Below are positions 37,101 through 46,890 of a stretch of DNA of 64,000 nt, in pieces. Position 1 is the stretch's first letter. Each line of letters begins with the position of its first letter. The notes under the pieces are model-generated. The model saw nothing but the letters and a program-made list of their open reading frames with translations. It had not been told where the DNA came from and searched no databases. The translations under genes were made by a program, and so were the position numbers. The stretch comes from Chiridota heheva (lineage: Eukaryota > Echinodermata > Holothuroidea > Apodida > Chiridotidae), in contig JAIGNY010002039.1 in assembly GCA_020152595.1 (NCBI GenBank), positions 788,501-852,500 of the forward strand. The letters are read 5' to 3'.

Positions 37101-40100
37101 CCCGAGAGATCTAACTCCGAGTCTGTCACATTAGTCACAGACCCTTGAATGGCCTGAGAGATCTAACCGAGTCTGAATACAGACCCTTGAATGGCCGGAG
37201 AGATCTAACTCCGGGTCTGTCACATCAGTCACAGACCCTTGAATGGCCTGAGAGATCTAACTCCGGGTTTGTCACATTAGTAACAGACCCTTGAATGGCC
37301 CTGTGTTGGTTGAGCTAAAAATGAAATCAGTGTGCTAAAATGAAAGTATGCAAGAATCTGACAAGAGGGAAGCTACAGTATTTGTAGCAAATGTTAACTT
37401 ACTGGATGCTGAAGTCCTCCAAACGTGAGGAAAAACAAATAGAATGGCAAACTCTCCAAGCTGCAAAAGAGAGGAAACAGGACAATAAATTTGAATAAAC
37501 TACTCAATGAGATTTGTGCTATTCTTATATCATTTTTGTACTCATTGCTCTGTAATTTTACCATCCTGTTGGTAAATAGTTCCGACATATCATAACTGTG
37601 AGTTGTAATGATTCTAGTTTGCTTGCTTGTTGAGGTTTAACGACACTCTTGAGTTAGATGTGTCAGTAGGATATAGTGAATCATGATGCAAGAATAATGA
37701 GATAGTTAAGAAGACAAATTTTAGGAGAGGAATAGGAAGGGTTGAGAGGAGAAGAAAGGGAATGGTGGGGAGAGAAATGGTAAGGAGGAGGAAGGGAATG
37801 GTAAGGAGAGGAAGGGAGGGGAAGGGAATGGTAAGGAGAGAAAGGGAAGAGAAAGGAAATGGTAAGGAGAGGAAGGGAGGAGGAAGGGAAGAAAATGGAA
37901 AGGAGAGGAAGATGAGAGAGGAAGGGAATGGTAAGGAGAGGAAGATGAGAAGCAGGGAGGAGGTAGGGAATGGTAAGGACAGGAAGATGCGAGACGGAGG
38001 GAGGAGGAAGGGAATGGTAAGGAGAGGAAGATGAGAGAGGGAGGGAGGAGGAAGGGAATGGTAAGGAGAGGAAGATGAGAGAGGGAGGGAGGAGGAAGGG
38101 AATGGTAAGGAGAGGAAGATGAGAGAGGGAGGGAGGGAGGAGGAAGGGAATGGTAAGGAGAGGAAGATGAGAGAGGGAGGGAGGAGGAAGGGAATGGTAA
38201 GGAGAGGAAGATGAGAGAGGGAGGGAGGGAGGAGGAAGGGAATGGTAAGGGAGAGGAAGATGAGAGAGGGGAGGCGAGGAGGAAGGGAATGGTAAGGAGA
38301 GGAAGATGAGAGAGGGAGGGAGGAGGAAGGGAATGGTAAGGAGAGGAAGATGAGAGAGGGAGGGAGGGAGGAAGGAGGAATGGAATGGTAAGGAGAGGAA
38401 GATGAGAGAGGGAGCGAGGAGGAAGGGAATGGTAAGGAGAGGAAGATGCGAGACGGAGGGAGGAGGAAGGGAATGGTAAGGAGAGGAAGATGAGAGAGGG
38501 AGCGAGGAGGAAGGGAATGGTAAGGAGAGGAAGATGAGAGAGGGAGGGAGGAGGAAGGGAATGGTAAGGAGAGGAAGATGAGAGAGGGAGGGAGGGAGGA
38601 GGAAGGGAATGGTAAGGAGAGGAAGATGAGAGAGGGAGGCGAGGAGGAAGGGAATGGTAAGGAGAGGAAGATGAGAGAGGGAGGGAGGAGGAAGGGAATG
38701 GTAAGGAGAGGAAGATGAGAGAGGGAGGGAGGGAGGAGGAAGGGAATGGTAAGGAGAGGAAGATGAGAGAGGGAGCGAGGAGGAAGGGAATGGTAAGGAG
38801 AGGAAGATGAGAGAGGGAGGGAGGAGGAAGGGAATGGTAAGGAGAGGAAGATGAGAGAGGGAGGGAGGGAGGAGGAAGGGAATGGTAAGGAGAGGAAGAT
38901 GAGAGAGGGGGAGGGAGGAGGAAGGAATGGTAAGGACAGGAAGATGAGAGAGGGAGGGAGGAGGAAGGGAATGGTAAGGAAAGAAAGATGAGAGAGGGAG
39001 GGAGGGAGGGAGGAGGAAGGGAATGGTAAGGACAGGAAGATGCGAGACGGAGGGAGGAGGAAGGGAATGGTAAGGACAGGAAGATGCCAGACGGAGGGAG
39101 GAGGAAGGGAATGGTAAGAAGAGGAAGATGAGAGAGGAGGTTCTACAATGATTCTAGGCCACCTTTTTCTATGTAAACTGATTTTTTTCATGCACAGTAT
39201 TCATGTCTGCATGGCAAGATATTTCATGTGACTTTTTCTGCTCTCTTGTTTCTCAAAACAACCAACTTCTCAGATAAAACAAACTGCTAAAAACTGCATC
39301 AAATAAATTTAATTCATACCTGAAAATATTCTCGTAATACAAGTTTATTGTTTATTAAAATATCTGAAAATTTACGATATTTTGATGAATTTATCAATTA
39401 TGTTTAAACATTTATACCTGAGAATATTCTAGTTATTATTTTGTTAAAAATAAAATTTGAGTAAAAAAATAAAAGGAATTAATTATATATAAAAAAAACT
39501 AAGAAGCCCATAGTAAACTTACCTCATCAAAGTCTCGTAGCAATTTATTGCTACACGAGGATTTTTCCAACAATCTTACCCTGGGGAAAACTTTTCCCCA
39601 TTCTAAGATTGTGACTTTAACATTCTTGGATGGGATTTGACACACTGTGGCTTTGAAACTATATAGCCCCCTTATATACACCTCATATTCAACAGATGCC
39701 TTGCAACAGACCATAGTGCAGAGAAATTATTTGTTTATTTGTTGAGGTGTAATGGCACTGTACCAGTCAGAGTCAAAGAGAATTTAAAACCTAAAAGATA
39801 ATCTAAAAACCTACAATGGAGATGAAAGACCCTTTCTTTTGATAGACAGGCTCAATTATTTTTTTCAAACGCTGCTACATGCAGTTTTACCTAGCTTTTG
39901 ACATACCCCACATATTTGGAAAATACGTACTTCATTTTACCTTTCATATTCAGGCTAAATTGTCTCTACACCATGATTTTGCATAAAACAACCATTCTGC
40001 ACACTTCTGCTTGTCCACATTGAAGTTATACAAATCATGCTAAAATGAACTCTTCATAATTTGTATTTCATTCTACTCCTTTGTTCATTTGGTTGAAATA

Positions 40101-43070
40101 AGATTTTTAGAGAGTATTGTATTTGTATTTCACTTTAGGCATATGCCAGGGAAAGCACACGTAAGTCACAATGACTTGTTTTCAGTGTGGACCTAATCAA
40201 TTTGCCAAGATGGAAAGTAGATGAACACTGGGTTAACACCCTGCTCTTTTGAGAAGTGTTCAGAGAACCAGGAAGGGGGTGAAACTCATACCATTGGGAC
40301 CAACGGCTTTACGTCCCCTCCGAAGGATGGTGAGCGCCAGCCAATCATTGGCCACTTTTAACAAAGGTTGGGTGGGGGAGAAGGTGTGATGCAGAAGACA
40401 GACTCTGCGCTTGATGTCAGCATATATCGTTCTGCATATCTGTGGCAAAATCACTGGTTAAATCGCTGTTGGACTTCAACCTGGAATCTCCAGCATCTCA
40501 GTCATACGCTCAGCCGACTGAGCTTCCTGCCTCCCTTCTTAGTAATCAGAACAAGAAAGAAGTATGTTGTCTTTTTCAGCATCATGCCAAAAAGTTTCTC
40601 TCTAAGCCTACCCACACTCGACACCTGAGTTAATTTTAAAAACTCAGTATGACAATTACCAACCCAACTTCCTGTTCAGTGTATTGTGTTTCCACTCAAA
40701 ACAATGAATGCCTGCCATTCCCATCCAAGCCACAGCCAAGTAGTCCAAGGCTACTTGTGTGTATAAGATTACACAAAGCCAGACCTGAATAATCAAAGCA
40801 CTTTTGTGATTGAAATCACTCATCCGTCTTAGATGTCTTAGTGGGAAAAGTTTGTTTTCAAACTGGGGATAAAATTAGCTGTGATCATATGCCTGAGGTA
40901 ATATGTGCATTAACTGTGAATGATTGACCGACCATTTCTTCTAAGGAAAGATATTGCTTCATGATCACCTCATCCCACCAATCAATACTTCATCTGACTC
41001 CTCATTAGTCCATTTGACAAAAGGCAACTTCTCTTCCATTAAAACCAATCAGAAATGTGGTATACTGGATCTTATGGACAGCTATAAAGGGTTTTTTTTC
41101 TTATTAAATATCAAAAGCAGCATTAAATTCTTCTTCTAGTTTTAATCCATTTTTCACTGTGGCAAAAATATACTGTCAAAGGAAGGTTTTTTTAGGGAGT
41201 AAATGCCAAAAAGTTTTCCATCCTCCATTGTGGTGACACCAAGTGACACAGAGTGTAAAGAAGTCTGCATTATGGGGGAAATTGGGGATTAACACACCAT
41301 GAGGGAAATCTGGGTGATCTTTTCTGTCCTTCACTCCACATAGGCAAGAATTGCCTTTTACTTTATATAGGGGCAAAACCCTCCCTTAGCAGATTTTTCT
41401 TTTCAATTTTGTTTTACTTAGCCCCCTCCCAACCCTCCCTTGGCTCTGCAAAAACAGTTGTGATACTTGTAAATATGGAATGTTTTGGTCAAAAACTATT
41501 GCTCTTTAGTTTTGCCCCGCCATGCCACATACATTTCTGATTGTTTTTCACTGTGGAACAACTCGAGTGATAAAACTTCCAAAGTTCTGACCCCCCACCC
41601 TGTCCCCTTTATGTACAGGTGTTGTCCCTGATTGAATACCAAGAAGGCCCTTATGTACTCACCCATTCTGGTGGGCCCTCTGCACACAGTTGAATGCTTT
41701 ACTTTTCTCACTGTACATGGTGGGGTACTACAAAAGAAAAAAGGGTCAAAAATTACATTCCTGTCAAAACTTGAAAGAATTAGGCATAGTTCAGTGCAAA
41801 TACAAATTTTCTGCAATTATTTTAAAATAATGATTTGCTTTTGGAAAATACTATATAGTTACCCTGAATGAATGGAAAAGTATAACATGGAGACTGGATA
41901 AATTAAGTACACTTCATTCAATATAATAGGGCTGTCACAATATATTCAATTATCGCGCTATCATGATGGTGATTGTTCTATGTTAAACTACCCTGACCAA
42001 CATATCGTGATATGCAATAATAACATGTACACTGCATGTTGCAGCAATGTTTTGTGAAACATAATTTTATTTCAAATAAATGAGATTTTAACTAAATATT
42101 TGCAGCAAATCTGATTCTTTTATCATTTCTTTCCTTAGCTGGAAGGTTTTATGAGATCTGCATGATAAACCTAAGCAATTTTCCAAAATTAATTACATAG
42201 ATATCGCAATATGGTGAAATATCACAATATATTTTATCCAAGATGAGCGATATCTGATTTACCATATCATAACAGCACTAACCTCCAACTTAAAAGAGTA
42301 AAATGTAACGGGAGGAGTCATTTGGTGGGTGGTCACAACCAAAACAAGTTTTCAGCAAAGAGCTATTAACATTCTATTGGGTTTAAGTGCAATAGGCTGA
42401 AATTTTATAGCAAGAGTTGTTCATGATGATACATGCAGTTTTGCAAAAAAAGCAACACATTTTGGACAAAACTTAGTATAATAGTAAATTGCTTAGTGTT
42501 TATTTAGGTAAACTTACTATGCATTTTGTAGGTTATCATTTTTCATCATTTTTTATTTATTTGGATAAAGTTTAATTTTTAACACAAAAAATTAAGAAGA
42601 ATAATTTCAATTATGTAAACCAAACGAAAACAATCATGAAAAATATCTTCAAATTTTCTAGTATTTTAATAACGGAATAAAGTTATATTGCAAGAAACAC
42701 ATTTGCCAAAATGATACTACTGTACTATATCAGGATTTGACCCAAATATTTATTATCTTATTATTAAATAGCATCGGGTTGTTGTTTTGAAAATGTAAAC
42801 AACACCTATCCTGAATATCCTTGATTATGTAACCAATGACTGTTGCTGTCAACAGAACCACGCAAAAAAGTACATGCACACACAAAAAAAAAATTGTCAC
42901 TGAAAACCACTACAGAATCAACTTTTGTATGTGGAGTTTGGAGACTTACAGGTACATCATATTTCTTGCGAGCAAAGACCCTTTCTCGCCCAGATAGAAG
43001 AAAACAATGAAGCAGAAGATCACCACAAACAGGATGTAGGCATATCGTCTGGTACCTTTATTTCTACCAT
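28072..43070 (-). CDS. MGST3: Microsomal glutathione S-transferase 3-like protein, five coding exons
   Basis: Coding exons on the minus strand, in transcript order: 43070-42950, 41727-41663, 37460-37403, 35715-35643 and 28175-28072. All introns are GT-AG with compatible phases. The product is about 140 residues, the usual MGST3 length. Hallmarks are VFARKKYDVP/YPTMYS after TM1, FNCVQRAHQN (the MAPEG glutathione-site motif), LPFYLFFLTFGGLQHP (TM2), GRLVYAFGYYSG (TM3) and GAILCFLSLAGLIGTTV (TM4). MGST3 is an ER or outer-mitochondrial membrane enzyme with glutathione-dependent peroxidase and leukotriene C4 synthase activity. Exon 1 needs two one-base insertions to read through (near 43,043 and 42,980). 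The gene is therefore a recent pseudogene or carries sequence errors. Its introns hold three large minisatellites. Confidence 0.88.
28318..28410. repeat. Tandem triplicate, 29-bp unit
   Basis: Three nearly exact copies of AAGGGTAGCATGTAACTGTT plus ATGTTATCC. The near-identity suggests a recent expansion. Confidence 0.9.
28920..30300 (+). repeat. Array of ~300-bp dispersed-repeat units (family of 15,534-16,560)
   Basis: About four degraded units with the same ordered blocks: AAGCCCCGCCCATTATGCAT, ATTAATGAAA, CATGAACATGTA, ATGAAA-AACAAAACAGACATG, CATTAATATGCAT and GACCATGGACTATCTGTGTA. The stretch 29,310-29,590 belongs to another family that is inserted or joined here. Confidence 0.75.
29310..29590 (+). 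repeat. Dispersed repeat, copy 1 (partner 60,090-60,380)
   Basis: Shared blocks: ATATTCCCATGGAATTTCA, TTTTAATATATTT, AGAGGACAATGAAAGAAACA, GATTGGTGAAA, TTTTTCTTGTCTG, ATTATGATGTCAT, ACAGCA and CTTGTACTATTCTTTA. About 80% identical by eye. No coding content. Confidence 0.75.
30705..35385. repeat. 4.7-kb minisatellite, ~33-bp unit, about 140 copies (MGST3 intron 4)
   Basis: The unit contains CTAGTATTATCTGGTGCATC followed by TTACACCCCCACC. Length varies by C-run slippage (31-34 bp). Full 33-bp units are multiples of three, which produces many chance frames (SIIWCILHPHP, MHQIILGWGCK). It also has truncated and fused units (for example 32,580-32,640, 33,300-33,330, 34,370-34,460) and a right-edge variant with CTAGTGCATC. 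It is wholly intronic. Confidence 0.96.
35643..35715 (-). CDS. MGST3: MGST3 exon 4 (TM3)
   Basis: The acceptor is TTTTTTCATCGCAG and the donor GTAAGA. It encodes LLSAAFGSVWCIGRLVYAFG and YYSG. The GR-x-x-YA-x-GYY motif is typical of MGST3. It ends in phase 1 and joins exon 5 as GGA G|AT CCG. Confidence 0.92.
35870..35945 (+). repeat. Short dispersed repeat, copy 1 (partner 61,545-61,650)
   Basis: Shares CTTGAAAAGTGTCTGGTGAA, GTAAGTTTAATTCAACAGTG and TGATGTCATTGCTCCACTT with 61,588-61,642, where the first half is also tandemly doubled. Confidence 0.65.
36060..36315 (+). mobile_element. Dispersed element, copy 2, abutting a minisatellite
   Basis: Homologous to 8,370-8,640 (blocks listed there). 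It ends GATTTTCAACACCTTTATT, after which the 52-bp array begins within 25 bp. It lies in MGST3 intron 3. Confidence 0.6.
36330..37305. repeat. Minisatellite, ~51-52-bp unit, about 19 copies (MGST3 intron 3)
   Basis: The unit contains CAGACCCTTGAATGGCCTGA followed by GAGATCTAACTCCG and GTCTGTCACATTAGT. Variants are AGTGATCCAACTTCG and GGCCCGAGAG. It ends about 100 bp downstream of exon 3 on the MGST3 strand. Confidence 0.95.
37403..37460 (-). CDS. MGST3: MGST3 exon 3 (TM2)
   Basis: The acceptor is CTCTCTTTTGCAG and the donor GTAAGT. It is 58 nt and reads LESLPFYLFFLTFGGLQHP. This matches the vertebrate NTLE-x-YPPFLFFLAVGG-x-x-HP block. Phase runs from 2 to 0. Confidence 0.92.
37740..39140. 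repeat. Purine-rich minisatellite, ~44-bp unit, about 31 copies (MGST3 intron 2)
   Basis: The unit contains GGGAATGGTAAGGAGAGGAA, GATGAGAGAG and GGAGGGAGGAGGAA. Extra GGGA steps vary the length. The + strand is almost all purine, so a 525-codon frame on the other strand is an artefact. The repeated GGTAAGGAGA resembles donor sites on the + strand, but the gene here runs on the minus strand. Confidence 0.96.
39141..41662. other. MGST3 intron 2, mostly unrecognised
   Basis: Apart from a short dispersed motif at 39,741-39,780 (GTTGAGGTGTAATGGCACTG, cousin at 47,372-47,412 with CAGTCAGAGTCAAA in both) nothing is recognised. A minus-strand exon-like stretch at 39,499-39,714 with donor GAG|GTAAGT is discussed among the rejected items. 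Confidence 0.5.
41663..41727 (-). CDS. MGST3: MGST3 exon 2 (glutathione-site motif)
   Basis: The acceptor is TTTTTTCTTTTGTAG and the donor GTGAGT. It encodes YPTMYSEKSKAFNCVQRAHQ and N, then GG in phase 2. FNCxQRAHQN is the most conserved MGST3 segment. Glycine instead of the usual Thr/Ser follows HQN (codon GG|C across the junction). Confidence 0.9.
41927..42280. mobile_element. Probable ~354-bp TIR element (MITE)
   Basis: The left end TAGGGCTGTCACAATAT and the right end (reverse complement TAGTGCTGTTATGATAT) form imperfect inverted repeats. The interior is full of CGATATCG/ATATCACAATAT-type short palindromes, as in common hAT-like MITEs. No clear target duplication. It lies in MGST3 intron 1. 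Confidence 0.5.
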
Positions 43071-43106
43071 GATGTCTGTCTCTAAGATGACTTCAGAAAA
43101 CACCTA
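42950..43106 (-). pseudogene. MGST3: MGST3 exon 1 (start codon, TM1) with two apparent frameshifts
   Basis: The acceptor-like TCTTTTTGCAG ends at 43,107. After 36 nt of untranslated sequence the ATG is at 43,070. Frame 1 gives MVEIKVPDD, frame 2 gives YAYILFVVIFCFIVFFYLGE, and frame 3 gives VFARKKYDVP up to the donor GTAAGT. Read in series these give the expected N-terminus and first membrane segment. With one base added at each slip the coding part is 41 codons, exactly in phase with exon 2. Each single frame alone hits a stop. Confidence 0.8.
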
Positions 43107-43640
43107 CTGCAAAAAGAAAAAGATTTGGATATAGCATCAAAGGTGGAAAAAAATATTTAACTTTCAAATTCTTATAAGAAATTGTGCAAGTATATCGCAA
43201 CAACAATAATAAAACCAAATGCTCCACACCTTTTCCCCTCTCCCCTTGTTTCCTCCTTTTCCTTTTCTTTCTGGAGATGTACAGAACATTATGGAATATG
43301 AGGGGTGCTGTGATTTGGATTCAGGGTGGGGGAGGGAGGGAGAGGAATATCGCCGACCCAATGTACACGTATCTTTTGGAATTGCCGTTGACTTTACACA
43401 CCAAGTTAAGCAGTAATTTCGCAAGAACCCCTGCTACAAAGTTGGACAGAGGTTATGTTTTCACCTTTCGGTGGGAGGGGAGGGAGGGAGAGTGCCTTTT
43501 CCACCTTTGAGGTTCTGTGATTTGAGAATCGGTGAGGGGGAGGGGGGCGAGGGGTTGAAATTCCGGAGATGGGCTATGATTTTGATTCCAGGGACGGGGT
43601 GGTATTTGGAGGGATGTCACCAACCCCCTGGTACACATAT
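43107..43640. repeat. G-rich region with a direct duplication
   Basis: 43,362-43,442 and 43,631-43,712 are two copies of one sequence: TACACGTATCTTTTGGAA, TTGACTTTACACACCA-GTTAA and AGCCCCTCCCATAAAGT-type blocks. Each is preceded by a G-rich stretch. AAGTTGGACAGAGGTTATGT at 43,440 is also found at 10,100, so this is a dispersed family. No gene is seen. Confidence 0.6.
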
Positions 43641-43712
43641 CTTCTGGAAAGGTCCATTGACTTTACACACCATGTTAATTGGCAATTTTGTGAGAGCCCC
43701 TCCCATAAAGTA

Positions 43713-44930
43713 ATAAACAGAATCAAGTTCAAAATCTTTCATTAACTGTGTCCTGAAATTTTCAAACACATCTGCCAGAAGACAAACATCTTTCTGTAGG
43801 TATATGACGTAATAATTTTTCTTACTTACACATTGGAATGTTCCCCATTTTTTTCTCGCATGTTTATAGTCATCTGGTTTACATTCTTTATTATTCAAAC
43901 CATCATATAATTCTTCGATTAGAAGCAGGTGGTGTTCGTTTTTTTCTCTCGAACGAATCCATATATACATAAGGGTATACACCTTTGCGGTACCAAGTCA
44001 GTCAATCTTGGTAATTGACCAAGAAAATGGAACTTCTCCTTACCTTTACCATTTTCATACAGGTTTTTCAGAAGTTGGTTCAAAGAAGACGACATAAACT
44101 GGAGAGTGTCTTTGAATACCAGTGCACCATTTGAACATTTAATATCAAATCCTAGATATTTTTCATATTTGTGATGATTGCATGTTACTTTTTCTCCATT
44201 TTGTAAAGAAGAAATAATAATGTGAAAAACAGAAACTTTAAGGTTGTGAAAAAATACTGGTATATTTGAATAATCTTTCTCTAAACTAAGTTTTCTATTA
44301 CATATATCATGTGCTGCACCGCGGAACTTGCCAGTAAAGTGATTATGATCTCTCACTTCATGATGGAGGCTGTCTTGTTCTAATTTACCTCCAAAGAATC
44401 TTTTCCTACATAACAACAATTTGTAGCTTTGTTGGATATTCTTTCATCCTCTGGAGTAATTACTAATTTTTTTGATTTGCTATTATGTGGTTTCTTATTT
44501 CTTATGAGTTGCTGATAATGATTGTAAAAACTTTAATCCAAGATTTTCCGATTCTTCTTCTGTTGTAGCTGTGAATGATTCCTGATAAAATACCCCACAC
44601 AACCATATAAAATAACTACAAACCTTGTGCTTCTTGAGTTATTTTAGTTTTGGCACTAGATTCAGAAGCCAATGGACTCAAGGGAGCCATTCAACTCAAA
44701 AATGCATTCAAAATCTGCATCAATGACAAATAGTGTTTTTTCAATATTTTTGTAGTTCCAAACTTTAGTATGTTTTTGGCATGCCCGTTTTTGAGTTCTT
44801 TTTGGTTGGGTAACATTTTTGTAAGCTGGAGTTCTTATGTTTATACAATTTTCACGATGATCAACTCTATTCTTTCAGAAGTGAAATGTTGTTTACATAA
44901 ATTGCAAAAAAATTTTGCTTTCCATTTTAA
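43713..44930 (-). pseudogene. Polinton/Maverick-type protein-primed DNA polymerase B, exonuclease half, broken
   Basis: Read from 44,930 downward in several frames: a Cys/His zinc-binding stretch (CNLCKQHFTSE), VIDADFECIFE (exonuclease motif I, D-x-E), TPEDERI, CNRKLSLE after VRDHNHFTGKFRGAAHD, IPVFFHNL, DTLQFMSSSLNQLLKNL, and YVIYLQKDVCLLADVFENFR (YxxxD exonuclease motif III). This order is typical of the type-2, protein-primed family B polymerase of Polintons and relatives. The match stops at about 43,713, where a dispersed repeat starts, so the palm domain is absent. Several stops and frameshifts show it is dead. No integrase, capsid or TIR is seen. Confidence 0.82.
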
Positions 44931-45369
44931 AATAGAATAAAATAATAAATTTAGCTATGAGAATATAGTGACCACCTCAGGGCACAATGGGACCATCTTT
45001 CGACAAAACTTTGTTGTATAAAAATAGTAGACTAATTCGTATGATACTAGGATCTTGTTTACTGTAATATACGGGATGTACTGTATATCATTCAATGATT
45101 TTATACTATTTGGATCATATTATTATCCCTTTCTATCTTTGGAATATCCTAAGTGCCACGGGAAACTTAAATATTTTCAATTTTGTCTTTATGTTTTTTG
45201 TAGTTAAAAACTCTAAGTTTATTAATCTCTACCAGAAAAAGATGTGCAAGAATTGACCAAAGAAACATTTATCATCTTTATTTTTGATATTTTATGCACA
45301 TTTTTTATCAAAAATCAGTTTTGGGGTTAGAATAAATTTTGAATCATACAAAGGTTTAGATTGTGTAAT

Positions 45370-45700
45370 ATTTATATAGATTTTTTTATATCAAGAATTA
45401 TACTGCCAGACTGTTTGTAAATATTTTAAAATTTTCCTCAATATCTTTCATAAGTTTAATCATTGTTTCAGGAGTTGATTCTTTAGTAAGCATTTCCAAT
45501 AGTTTTGTTTTGAGATAGTAATTTTTTTCTGAATTTGTTGCTTGCTATCTTCATCTATAAACTTTTTTCCTTCTACAATTTTTAATGTAAATTGTGTTTT
45601 AAATGCTCCTAATTAATCATATTGTTTTATAGACAGAGTGTTTTAAACTTTTGCCAATTCAACCAAATCAATTTCAACCAAAGTTAGTCTATCTTTTCCA
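45370..45700 (-). pseudogene. Possible N-terminal part of the Polinton-type polymerase, below the LINE insertion
   Basis: The minus strand reads VGKDRLTLVEIDLVELAKV and then, with frame breaks, FKTQFTLKIVEGKKFIDEDS and LLEMLTKES. Lysine-rich, AT-rich and on the same strand as the polymerase remnant. Assignment rests on position and composition only. Confidence 0.4.
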
Positions 45701-45711
45701 ACATTATTTGT

Positions 45712-45734
45712 AATAATAATAATAATAATAAAAA

Positions 45735-45783
<49 letters not shown>

Positions 45784-45784
45784 C

Positions 45785-45832
<48 letters not shown>

Positions 45833-45848
45833 TAATAATAATAATATA
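45712..45848. repeat. (AAT)n microsatellite, likely LINE 3' tail
   Basis: About 130 bp of AAT repeats with a few interruptions. It lies immediately 3' (in the minus direction) of the CR1-like coding end, where such LINEs carry short-repeat tails. Confidence 0.85.
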
Positions 45849-46640
45849 CAGTTCTTTTGAAGTGCAACACACACTAAAGTCTCATTGTGCTGAAAAAACA
45901 AATAAAATAAAAGAGGGGGAAAATAGGGAAACAACTTATAGAAGTGAGAAAATATGTGTTTTCAACAATGATTTAAAGTCCGTTACAGTTTGAGACTGTT
46001 TGATAGGTGTTGGTAGATTGTTCCAGAGAAATTCAGCTGAAGATTGAAACGAACGATGACCATATGACTTTGTAGAAGCAGAAGGAGGTAGGAGCGATAA
46101 CTTGGAACTAGAGCATAGACGGCGAGTCGATGTACATGTGGATAAGATCCTGTATGTAAGTGGTAGCAAGGTTGTGGACACATTTGAATGTTAACAGAAG
46201 AATTTTGAAGTTGATGCGCGATTTAACAGGGAGCCAGTGTAAGTTGTGAAGGATTGGAATTGCATGAGTGAATGGTTTGCAACGTGTGACCAGTCTTGCA
46301 GCAGAGTTCTGTATGCATTGCAGTTTAGTGAGTTAAGAATCGGGGAGACCATATACTGTAACAAGCTATTACAGCTATCCAAGCGTAAGGACACAAATGC
46401 ATGTACAAGCATTTCAGTTGCTTGTTGATCCAGGTAGTTACAGATTTTTCAATCTTGTATAGAGCATAAAAGCTGCCCGGCAGATGTTATTAACATGTTG
46501 GTTGATATTCAAATTTTAAGCAAGCTTTATGCCCAGATTCCTAGCACTCATTACGAGCTCAACACAATTGTTACCAATATGGAATGGTGGGATTGAAATG
46601 ACAGATCTGAAGCGTGAAATTTGTGAACGGTAGCAGCCTT
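45849..46640 (-). pseudogene. CR1-like LINE, ORF2 C-terminal fragment, broken
   Basis: Minus-strand readings give SARNLGIKL and NMLITSAG, then MLVHAFVSLRLDSCNSLLQY, then ILLLTFKCVHN, RRLCSSSKLSLLPPSASTKS, YGHRSFQSSAEFLWNNLPTP and FKSLLKTHIF. This is the characteristic end of CR1/L2-type ORF2 (FVxSRLDYCNSLL...GxRSFxxxxxxLWNxLP...FKxxLKTHLF). At least two frameshifts. The element is truncated at its 5' end, and about 90 bp of 3' UTR leads to the (AAT)n tail. Confidence 0.88.
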
Positions 46641-46649
46641 CACCTCTGC

Positions 46650-46890
46650 TAATAAAGAAGGATCAAAAATATGTTCAGGGGTCGTGAGGATTTATAAATT
46701 CTCTTTTAAAGTATTTCTAAAGCTTTTTCTTTATCTGTAGTAAACTTGATTATCTTTTTTGCAACTGACTTGATGTTATTTTTTTGTTTAATCTTGTGTA
46801 GCATCATTGATAAATTTATCAAAAATGCTATCAATTTTTTGAACTCTTTTCGATCCAGCCATTTATTTTGATTAGAAAAAAATCTCTTTA
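46650..46890 (-). pseudogene. Possible N-terminus of the Polinton-type polymerase, above the LINE insertion
   Basis: The minus strand from about 46,862 reads MAGSKRVQKIDSIFDKFIND and ATQ, then broken FTTDKEKALEIL and REFINPHDP. Composition matches the segment at 45,370-45,700. The CR1-like LINE would then be nested in one polymerase gene. Confidence 0.35.

Noticed and set aside
37614..39191. A 525-codon minus-strand frame rich in Ser, Pro, Leu and Phe
   Set aside because: It is the translation of a purine-rich ~44-bp array. It lies inside an MGST3 intron.
39499..39714. Minus-strand exon-like frame ending KLLRDFDE at a GTAAGT donor
   Set aside because: The MGST3 gene is complete without it, exons 2 and 3 join in phase, no good acceptor precedes it, and the sequence is not recognised. 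It is probably chance or part of a repeat.
45643..45934. Poly-Ile and poly-Tyr frames
   Set aside because: They are translations of the (AAT)n tail of the CR1-like LINE.
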